The translations under genes were made by a program, and so were the position numbers. DNA of 41,389 bases from a virus. The number at the start of each line of letters is the position of its first letter. The first letter of the stretch is position 1. Shown here in pieces: positions 23,601 through 31,500 of the stretch. The DNA lies in the IMG/VR virus record IMGVR_UViG_3300029787_000111, positions 1 to 41,389 of that record, one strand, 5' to 3'. A model generated the notes under the pieces. That model saw only the letters and a program-made list of their open reading frames with translations, ran no database searches and was not told the DNA's origin.

Positions 23601-26600
23601 CGTTGGTATCGGAACTAATAATCCTACTGGCATAGATGCTCTTGTGAATAATAATGCAACGTTAGCAGTTGGTGTCTTAACCGCAACTAACATTTTTGGT
23701 CAAGTTCTTGTTGAACAAATTGATCAAATTATTCAAAATTTAACTGCAAACAGATTAAGAGTTACCGGTATATCCACATTTGAAGGAAACGTTTTTGTAG
23801 GAACTGGTGCGACTGTTGGATTTGGAACAACAGCATTCTTCCCAGACGGTGCAAAAATTATTTTTGGTGATGATGATGATTTTAGTATCGTTCATGATTA
23901 TAGAGATACCAAGTTTGTTAATGATTCAGGTCAATTTTTAATTACTTCAGATGATTTAGAAATTAGAAGTACAACAGGTGATAAACCATATTTGACAGCA
24001 ACAGTTGGATCAGCAACAACAATATATCACAATGCAAATAAAAGAATTGAAACTACTGATTATGGTGCATTAATAACTGGTGTTACATCAACAACTGATC
24101 TCTACGTATCTACTAATTTAAGATCGAATTTAATTCCTAAGTATAATCAAAATTTAGATCTTGGAAGTAATAGTTATAGATTTAGAGAAGTTTATGCTCA
24201 AAAATTTGTTGGTCAACTTGATACAACTCAGGAAGAAACGGTTACTGGTAATTTACTTGTTACTGGTATTTCAACGTTTTTAGGTATAGCAACCTTTACA
24301 CAACTTGGAATTAATACTGATGGCACTGAGTTATCATCAGATGTTCCATTTAATATGGTTGGTATCGCATCAGTAACAGGTGATATTGTAGCAAAAGCAT
24401 TTAATACTAATGATTACACAGTTCTACATGGTGGAACGATTGAATTAAATCGGGCAGCTAATGATGCATTCATAGATTTTAAAACAACATTTGCAGAAGA
24501 TTTTGATTGTCGTATTGGAGCTGAAAATAATGGATTAGTAATCAGTGTTGATGGAAGTAACACTACAAAATTTACTTTTGCTTCAAATGGCAATCTTGAA
24601 TTAGTGAATGATTTAGCATCAACTGGAGGATCTGATGGAATTTTTGGAATCTATAACTCTAGTAATAGTGGTCAAACTTCAATTGTAGTTAAAAAAAGTG
24701 ATGGCACTGAATTTACAATTGCAAATTTTGATGGAGATCCTCAATCAATAAATTTTGATGCTACAGTATTACCTAAGGATTCTTTAACTTATAACTTAGG
24801 GTCAAGTACCAAACGTTGGGATACTGTTTTTGCAAGAGAATTCAATGTTTCCACAGTAGTTGATACAAATGTTCTAGAGACAGGATCACTAAATGTAACA
24901 GGTCTTAGTACTTTTGGTGGATTGCTCCGTGCAAACGGTGGTGCAGATATAAGAAATATACAGGTTGGGGTGACTGATGATAATGAAATCGATACAGTCA
25001 CCGGAGATCTAACAATTGATTCTGCTGGTGGAACAACAATTATTGATGATAATTTCAATGTCACAGGAGGAAATGTTGATTTCAATCAAGGGTTGAATTT
25101 AAGTGGTGGAGTTGGATACAATTTAACTTTAGGTAATAAAGTTAATATTAGTGGTGATGGTGACGCATCATTTGTAGGTGTTGTTACATCAAAAGGATTA
25201 TTTGTAACTGGATTCTCAACAATAACAAATGATCTACTCCCTCAACATGGTGAGACTGTTAACATTGGAGCTGCTACTAGAAGATTTGATGTTATCTTTG
25301 CAAATTCTTTTGATGGTGTCACTTCAATAGATTCTAGCATCATTCAAGCCACTTCATTATTTGTAAGTGGTTTAAGTACATTCCAAGGGGCTGTTGATAT
25401 AGATGGCACCATCACTCATGATAACACTGCATTTTTTAATAGTGATGTTTATCTTGGTAATAATGATGCTGATACAATTACAGCAAATGCAAAATTCGTT
25501 ACAAATCTAATACCATCTGGTACAAGAAATCTTGGATCTAATGCAAATCAATGGAATAATCTTTATATAGATGGAACAGGAAATATTGATGCACTCGATT
25601 CTGATACTGCAAAAGTAAGAGATCTCGCAAATAATGAAGTCGTCTTTATCTCTGGTAATGATGGAAAATTAGAGGGTTCTTCAAACTTAACTTGGAATGG
25701 ATCGGAATTTTATATCAATGGAAATTTAAGTATCACTGGAAATTTAGTTTATGATGATGTTACAAACGTAGATGCTGTTGGTATCATCACAGCTGGTAAA
25801 GGTTTTAGAGCAACCACTGGTGGATTAATAATAAATTCAGGTATTTCTACATTCAAGGATAAGATCGAAGCAGAAAATGTCATTCAACCGATGTTTGGAA
25901 ATAGTGACTCTGTGGGTATCCAATGGAAATCTGATCCTGGTGGTGGATCGGGTGATAAGGCTTACATGCGTTACTACTCTCAGAGTGGTGAAAATATGAG
26001 ATTTGAAATTGGAATTGAAAATGATTCTAATGATGATTTGTATTTAAAGGCACCTCTTGTAACAGCATCAGGAGATTTGACTATCACTGATGATTTGTCG
26101 GTAAATGGTAACACTATTCTGGGTAATGCAGCAAATGATACCGTGACATTAAATGCTGATGTTGATAGTCACATATTACCATCTCATAATGCTTCAAATG
26201 ACACTGATGCCTCTGGTAAAGATCTTGGATCTTCAGGTGCTCAGTGGAGGAAAGTATACGCACGAGAATTTTCTGGTGCGGTAACTGGAAATGCAGACAC
26301 TGCAACACAACTGGCAAATGCAAGAACTATTGCAATCACTGGTGATTTAGCATGGAGTGTAAATTTTGACGGAAGCACCAATGTAACTGGTAATGGAACA
26401 CTGGCAAATATAATAAGTCCAGGAACTTTTGGAAGCGGAACACAAATCCCAGTTATTACAGTAGACGCAAAGGGTAGAATTACTACTGCATCAAATACTG
26501 GCCTTGATTTATCTGGTGCCACAGCAGCAGTTGCAAATAAAATAAAAATTAATAATACCAACACAAGTGGTGTTCATTATCTTGCCTTTATCAGTCAAGC

Positions 26601-28233
26601 TGGAGATATGAATGAGAAAGATGTATATATTGATGGTGAATTGACATATAATCCAAACACAAATATTTTAACAACAAGAGATATATATCCAGAATCAACT
26701 AACACTTATGATTTGGGGCAAAATGATACTAATCGATGGGAAAATGTATGGGCACAAAATTTTAGAGGTGGAACTTTCTTCGGAACAATTGATGACTCTG
26801 TTTCAGCATTTAATGTAAGCAGTAACATTGATGAAATATTCTCACGATCAGCTAATACTTTAACTGCAATCGATCCTGGTAGTGCTGATAGGTTAATATT
26901 TTGGGATGATGGTTCCGATGGTGGACAATTAAGATATTTGTCACTCGGAACAAGTTTATCAATTACTGATACGACACTCAATGTTGATTCTGCTGATGGA
27001 GGTTTCCTAAATGATGGAACATATGGTGATATTCAAGTAAGTAGTAATGGAACTGATTGGCAAATAAGAAATGGTGTTGTTGGATCTAATGAACTTGCAT
27101 CGAGTGGTGTGACACCAGGCACTTACAATTTTGCATCAGTTACTGTTGATGTGGATGGCAGAATTACAAATGCTTCAACTGGTTCTGCAGCAGGTGGGTT
27201 ATCGATAGATGGAACTGCTGGTAATATTCTGGAACTTGTTGGATCTGTATTGAGGGGTAAAAGTGCTGGTGCTGACAAAATTGTATTCTGGGATAATGAT
27301 GGTTATTTACAATATTTGACTGTAGGAGGTGGTCTTCAAATAAATGGTACAACACTTTCTGTAAACAGTAGTGAAGTTACCACAAGTGCAGCTGGAAGTA
27401 ACACTGAAGTTCAATTTAACAGTAATGGTAATTTTGGTGCAAGTTCATCACTTACTTTCGGAAGTGGTGCGTTGCAAGTTGGTCAAGCTAAATCTGCGAA
27501 TGGAAAAGGAGTAGCAATGACAACTGATGGTGGGATAGAAATTTATAGAAATTCGAGTGATGGTGCATATATTGATTTTACACAAGGAACAGATGATTCT
27601 GATTATCGAATTCAATTAAGAAATGGTAGTTCTCTTGCATTTGTAAATGGTAGTGGTACTGAAAGGTTTAGAATTAACGCTAATGGTGCATGGACATTTA
27701 ATAGCACCAGTAATTATGGATCTGTAGGTCAGGTATTGACATCAAATGCGAATGGTATGCCATCATGGGAAAATGAAGGTTCTGGAACTAGTGTAAATTC
27801 TTCTGACACTGGTAATGATGCTAATATTTGTCTGATAACAACTGGTGGAAGTTTAGATGACATATATCATGCTAATAGTAATAGAGCAGTGATCAGGGCA
27901 AGTGATGGTCGTTTAAGAGTGAAGGGTGATATCATCGCATTCCGTACTTCAGATATAAGATATAAAGATAATGTCTCTCCAATAAAAAATGCATTGGAAA
28001 AGGTAGATAATATTAGTGGAAACACTTTTGTCTGGAATTCAAATCATGCTGATGAAGGAGTTGAGGAGGTTGGAGTCATAGCTCAAGAAGTTGAAAAATT
28101 AAATTTACCTGGTTTAACAGAGACAAGAGAGGACGGAAGAAAAGCAGTAAGGTACGAACTGTTAATTCCATTATTAGTTGAAGCTATAAAAGAATTAAAA
28201 CAAGAGGTTGATGATCTAAAATCATCTAAATAG
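20677..28233 (+). CDS. Giant tail fibre with S74 auto-processing chaperone (2518 aa)
   Basis: This is the largest gene here, encoding a trimeric-fibre-type protein. An N-terminal attachment region (MPKYLSGRVKRTDQAYLSTD, about 120 residues) is followed by more than 2200 residues of short repeats built around VTGxSTF/VSGLSTF, GIGTxxPxxxLHV, NLGSSTKRWDTVFAREF and the DLKIYH module (three copies). The end is an intramolecular chaperone (Peptidase S74): TSDIRYKDNVSPIKNALEKV with Ser2425 as predicted cleavage residue and the Lys five residues on, then EVGVIAQEVEKLNLPGL and VRYELLIPLLVEAIKELKQE. Self-cleavage would release about 94 residues after folding. A near-identical DNA duplication lies at 23053-23235. 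Confidence 0.95.
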   Translation: MPKYLSGRVKRTDQAYLSTDRYQYLGLEQAEPNLGDPPSASGSPGIPVGQRLQIISVVNRPGERFWIPVEGGLIPGSISVFEEGTLVGGPSSTTQLDFRGNIVTAEGTRTGMDNPGIAVTVTIAPPGTDGQILFNDNGDFNSATFFNYDNSTVGVASVGIGTSSPTQSLHINGNLRLEGTIFDFNNDGGSSGQILTKNNEGGLEYTNPGSIQAGAGGTISNMQFHDDTGLIDGASNFVYIETSKRVGIGSTQPKGLLDVLGDTNFSGINTFSNLIITGVLTASQAQGGLDFETDVRFKGANYNAEWDISTSSFDFNDNAKLKFGNDLDFEIFFDGSSKIMNDTGTLFVQSDGGNKTEAKFIAGNAVELNFNNVKRFETVSTGAIVTGIFTATEEIRSAKITTIQNNFVDVDVSGVATITEADINVSDIEQARIGVATVSTKLNVTGFTTTKDLFAAGVGTFFKVNVDNIVIDGNKIETTSGNLIFESASNTITLNDAIFVNNLDDSNDTDTGSIISQGGMGIDKNLNVGGGLSVTGPPVGVAITLAAAGGITTTGGDLYVGGNIFTQNDIILDDVQANSLIVSGLSSFIGLSTFGNGIIVQSGFSTFKDQVIVSAAVSVSDDVSITGVATVSIASSIYVRDTAGVIFGDDNDLKIYHKSGGGSYIEETGLGSLVINSNIIELKNADDDENLAKFVEGAQAELYYNNIKRLSTSGMGITVTGITSTVDLCVTGVVTSNLTAGISNAFDLGSDASTWRKLYIKEIIGTEKVTVDEQTVNRLTVTGVSTFDGDVDINANVDHDGNYDLSGGLKVGGISTFLGNLDINANVDHDGNVDHDGNYDLSGGLKVGGISTFSSGVGIADSIFHIGDNNTAIRFPANDTFTVETNGDERLRITSDGKVGIGTDPFGIFEVQKDGVPAIISNYNNSKHIQMDAGGSGAGFQLTTGHHFAVNHQPFVDRGTNNNLTEKFRITPTGDVGIGTNNPTGIDALVNNNATLAVGVLTATNIFGQVLVEQIDQIIQNLTANRLRVTGISTFEGNVFVGTGATVGFGTTAFFPDGAKIIFGDDDDFSIVHDYRDTKFVNDSGQFLITSDDLEIRSTTGDKPYLTATVGSATTIYHNANKRIETTDYGALITGVTSTTDLYVSTNLRSNLIPKYNQNLDLGSNSYRFREVYAQKFVGQLDTTQEETVTGNLLVTGISTFLGIATFTQLGINTDGTELSSDVPFNMVGIASVTGDIVAKAFNTNDYTVLHGGTIELNRAANDAFIDFKTTFAEDFDCRIGAENNGLVISVDGSNTTKFTFASNGNLELVNDLASTGGSDGIFGIYNSSNSGQTSIVVKKSDGTEFTIANFDGDPQSINFDATVLPKDSLTYNLGSSTKRWDTVFAREFNVSTVVDTNVLETGSLNVTGLSTFGGLLRANGGADIRNIQVGVTDDNEIDTVTGDLTIDSAGGTTIIDDNFNVTGGNVDFNQGLNLSGGVGYNLTLGNKVNISGDGDASFVGVVTSKGLFVTGFSTITNDLLPQHGETVNIGAATRRFDVIFANSFDGVTSIDSSIIQATSLFVSGLSTFQGAVDIDGTITHDNTAFFNSDVYLGNNDADTITANAKFVTNLIPSGTRNLGSNANQWNNLYIDGTGNIDALDSDTAKVRDLANNEVVFISGNDGKLEGSSNLTWNGSEFYINGNLSITGNLVYDDVTNVDAVGIITAGKGFRATTGGLIINSGISTFKDKIEAENVIQPMFGNSDSVGIQWKSDPGGGSGDKAYMRYYSQSGENMRFEIGIENDSNDDLYLKAPLVTASGDLTITDDLSVNGNTILGNAANDTVTLNADVDSHILPSHNASNDTDASGKDLGSSGAQWRKVYAREFSGAVTGNADTATQLANARTIAITGDLAWSVNFDGSTNVTGNGTLANIISPGTFGSGTQIPVITVDAKGRITTASNTGLDLSGATAAVANKIKINNTNTSGVHYLAFISQAGDMNEKDVYIDGELTYNPNTNILTTRDIYPESTNTYDLGQNDTNRWENVWAQNFRGGTFFGTIDDSVSAFNVSSNIDEIFSRSANTLTAIDPGSADRLIFWDDGSDGGQLRYLSLGTSLSITDTTLNVDSADGGFLNDGTYGDIQVSSNGTDWQIRNGVVGSNELASSGVTPGTYNFASVTVDVDGRITNASTGSAAGGLSIDGTAGNILELVGSVLRGKSAGADKIVFWDNDGYLQYLTVGGGLQINGTTLSVNSSEVTTSAAGSNTEVQFNSNGNFGASSSLTFGSGALQVGQAKSANGKGVAMTTDGGIEIYRNSSDGAYIDFTQGTDDSDYRIQLRNGSSLAFVNGSGTERFRINANGAWTFNSTSNYGSVGQVLTSNANGMPSWENEGSGTSVNSSDTGNDANICLITTGGSLDDIYHANSNRAVIRASDGRLRVKGDIIAFRTSDIRYKDNVSPIKNALEKVDNISGNTFVWNSNHADEGVEEVGVIAQEVEKLNLPGLTETREDGRKAVRYELLIPLLVEAIKELKQEVDDLKSSK
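21631..21840 (+). repeat. DLxIYH fibre module copy 1 (divergent)
   Basis: Encodes LKFGNDLDFEIFFDGSSKIM...VKRFETVSTGAIVTG. It shares the order FG-DLxI-x-DG-x(10)-GxLxxxS-...-NxxKRFE-xxGxxVTG with five other copies in three proteins. Confidence 0.7.
22606..22842 (+). repeat. DLxIYH fibre module copy 2
   Basis: Encodes VIFGDDNDLKIYHKSGGGSY, then IEETGLGSLVINSN, ending YYNNIKRLSTSGMGITVTG. This is the most complete copy of the module. Confidence 0.8.
23053..23235 (+). repeat. Recent direct duplication, 75 bp and 93 bp copies
   Basis: The 75 bases at 23053-23127 recur at 23143-23235 with no substitutions that I can see. The second copy contains one extra 18-base unit (AATGTTGATCATGATGGA, tandem at 23152-23169 and 23170-23187). 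Both changes keep the frame, encoding INANVDHDGNYDLSGGLKVG twice. Identity at third codon positions means the duplication is recent. Confidence 0.9.
23845..24084 (+). repeat. DLxIYH fibre module copy 3
   Basis: Encodes PDGAKIIFGDDDDFSIVHDY, then FVNDSGQFLITSDDLEIRS, ending NANKRIETTDYGALITG. It is preceded by a GATVGFGTTAFFPDG segment nearly repeated before the copy at 35431 in the 711-aa protein. Confidence 0.8.
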
Positions 28234-28239
28234 ATAAAA

Positions 28240-28267
28240 TTGACATTTTTTTATATTATGTTAAAAT
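28240..28267 (+). promoter_or_regulatory. Sigma70-type promoter with extended -10 before the 62-aa gene
   Basis: TTGACA (28240-28245), a 16-base spacer and TAAAAT (28262-28267), with TG at 28259-28260 forming an extended -10. The ATG at 28283 follows 15 bases later. It sits between two giant late genes. Confidence 0.75.
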
Positions 28268-28282
28268 AGAAAAAAAGTATAT

Positions 28283-28471
28283 ATGAAAGAAGATTTTTTA
28301 TCAAAGGTGGTTGTGGACATGTGTTCTAGATCTTTTCTTTTAGTTAGTGAAAATGGCACACAAAGACTTGTTGAGTGTGATACACCTGATGAATTTCTTC
28401 GTGTTCTTCAAGTGTGTAATGAGTTAGAAGGAGAAAAAATTGAATATGCACAACTATCTGAGAAAAAGTAG
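28283..28471 (+). CDS. Small early-type protein, unknown function (62 aa)
   Basis: The 62-aa acidic protein starts MKEDFLSKVVVDMCSRSFLL and continues VSENGTQRLVECDTPDEFLRVLQVCNELEG. It looks like a compact alpha/beta fold with three Cys residues, none in a zinc-binding spacing. It has a good sigma70-type promoter (28240-28267) and is followed by a late promoter for the next fibre gene, so it probably is a separately controlled early or middle gene inserted into the fibre block. The family is not recognised. Confidence 0.8.
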   Translation: MKEDFLSKVVVDMCSRSFLLVSENGTQRLVECDTPDEFLRVLQVCNELEGEKIEYAQLSEKK

Positions 28472-28484
28472 TCCATTTATCATA

Positions 28485-28492
28485 CATAAATA
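28485..28492 (+). promoter_or_regulatory. Late promoter box CATAAATA
   Basis: CATAAATA at 28485-28492, one base from the T4 consensus, is 29 bases upstream of the 1969-aa fibre gene ATG and is placed in the 50-base gap after the 62-aa gene. Confidence 0.75.
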
Positions 28493-28521
28493 AAATATAG
28501 TATTAAGTAGTCAGGATACCC

Positions 28522-31500
28522 ATGCCCCTGAATAAATTAGAGAATTTTATCAAGAATGTAGAAGGAAGGATACTTTATGTTAGTCCAAGTGATCTTGATT
28601 CAACAGACAGTATAACTAATGAAGGTAATTCGCTTACCAAACCATTCAAGACGATTCAGAGAGCTTTGTTGGAAGCAGCTAGATTCTCTTATGTAAAAGG
28701 TAATAATAACGATTTAATTGAAAGAACAACAATATTATTGATGCCTGGCGAGCATGTAGTAGATAATAGACCAGGTTTTGGTATTAAAAGAGAAAGCAAT
28801 ATCGCAAAAGCAATTTTGCCAGGACCTACAGGTGCCGTCCAGGCAAATGCTTCAATTTTTAATATTACAAAAAATTCAACTTTTGATTTAGAGCAAGAGG
28901 ATAATATTCTTTACAAATTTAATAGTGTATATGGTGGTGTGATTGTTCCTCGTGGAACATCAATAGTTGGTCTTGATCTTAGAAAGACAAAGATAAGACC
29001 AAAATATGTTCCTAACCCAACAACATCATATGAATCAGATCCAAAAAGTGCAATATTTAGAATAACAGGAACTTGTTACTTTTGGCAATTTAGTGTATTT
29101 GATGGTGATGAAAATGGAAAGGTATATACTGATTATGGTGATTTCTCTGCATCAAACAGAGTTAAACCAACGTTTTCTCATCATAAGTTAACCATATTTG
29201 AATACGCTGATGGTGTTAATAATTATGATAGATCTGGGTTGACAGATTTGGATATGTATTATGCAAAAGTATCAAATGCATATAATACTGCTTCAACTAG
29301 AGATATAGATCAAAAGTTTCCTGCAACTCCAGATGGATTTGCAAAACAAAGACCTGAGTGGGAGATTGTAGGTGCATTTGCTGATGATCCGATTAGTATC
29401 ACATCAATTGTTTCTGGAGATTTGCCAGGTGTTCCATCAAATAAGATCACCGTCACAACTCAATCTCCTCATGGATTATCTGTAGGAACTCCTATCAAAA
29501 TTAAAAATGTAAGTCCCGAAGCTTATAATGTATCAACAAAAGTTGCATTTGTTGATCCTGATAATGAAAGAGTATTTACATATACACTTGATGATTTTGA
29601 TCAAGATTTAAATCCAATTGGTAATGCATCTGGAAATCCTGGTGGGCAAGTAATAATTGAAACTGACACAGTATCAGGAGCCTCACCTTACATCTTTAAT
29701 ATTTCGATGAGATCTGTATATGGTATGAATGGACTTCATGCAGATGGAAGTAAAGCTGATGGATTTAGATCTATGGTGGTTGCACAGTTCACTGGTGTAT
29801 CACTACAAAAAGATGATCGTGCGTTCGTCAAATACATTGACACAAATAGAAATTACGAGGGTAATTTAGCATCAGATTTCTTTGGTGATCAATTAGCAGA
29901 AAAATCATCATCTACAAATCCCTCAACAGTCTATCATTTAGATTCGGGAGCAATTTATAGAAGTGGTTGGGAATCATGCCATATTAAAATGTCTAATGAT
30001 TCAATACTTCAAATTGTATCTGTTTTTGCGATAGGTTATAATAAACATTTTGAAGCATTGTCAGGTGGTGATGCCTCAATTACTAACTCAAACTCAAACT
30101 TTGGACAACTTGCTTTAATAGCTGATGGATTTAAAAAGAATGCTTTTGATAAAGATGATACATCATTCATCACTCATTATATTCCACCAAAGTCTATAGA
30201 GGAAAATATTAGTAGTATAGATTGGTTGTCTGTTGATGTTGGAGTTACTACAACATTGTCTACTGGTGGAGGAAATAATTCAGGTAAAGATAGAATATAC
30301 ATTTTTGGTTTTACTGATGCAGATAATGAACCTCCATCATTAACACAAGGATATAAGGTTGGTGCAAAAGATCAAGATCAGTTACTAGTAAAAATTAATG
30401 ATGTTAATTATTCATCCAATATTTTAATGTCGGATGGAGTGACGAGTTCTATAAAAGAATACAGTGTTGCTGCACCAATATCAAATATATTTCAAGTTGT
30501 GAGTGGACATGCTCTTCTCACAGGAGAAAAAGTCATTTTACAGAGTAAAGTTGGTGATTTACCAGAGAACGCATTAGAAAATAAAGTTTACTTTGCAATT
30601 AGATTATCAACAACCACATTTAGTTTAGCTTCTTCACTTCAAGATGCAAACAACGGAGAAGCAGTTTCAATGAATGGTGGTGAAAATTTAGTTATAAAAA
30701 GTAGAGTAGTTGATAAAAACTCAGGTGAGGCAGGATCTCCAATACAATTTGACTCAGATAACAGTCAATGGTATATTAACACCAATGCAAATAGTGAACT
30801 ATTTCAAGAATTAAATTCTCTTGGAACAGTTGGCATAGGTGGTCGAAAAATATCATTTATAAACAGAATTGCCGATAATAGAAGTATTGATGAAAAACTC
30901 TATAAATTAAGAGTTACGATTCCAAAAGAAATTACAAATGCTAAAAATCCTGAAAGTGGATTTTGTATCCAAGAATCTTCAACAACAGGATTAAGAACTG
31001 ATGCAGACTTTACATCAAAATCAAGAGATATTGCACTTACAAGACAAGATTTTGATTTTGATAGAAACTCAAGATTCATAAGCACATGTTCTTTTGATAC
31101 AGGCACCAAAGATGTCACAATTATTTCATCTAAACCTCATAATTTAAATGTTGGTGATTTAATAACAATTAAAAATGTAACAGACTCAGTTAATACAGTT
31201 GGAGCTGCTAATAGTGGATTTAACGGATCATTCACGGTTGATTCAGTCACTGATGGTTTAACATTCAAATATAAACCAGGTAAAACTATTCAAACCTCTC
31301 CTACAAATAATTTTAATGATAGAGTTGTTAACCTACCAAGATTTGAAAGAACAGATTTACAATCTAATATTTACACCTATAGAAATATTAAAATATCAGA
31401 TCACATTGGTCTTCAACAAGATGGTATATATCATCTTATTCCACTTAATGCAAGTTATTCAGTTCCTGAGGAGTTTACTGATCTTAAATTCAGTCAAAAT

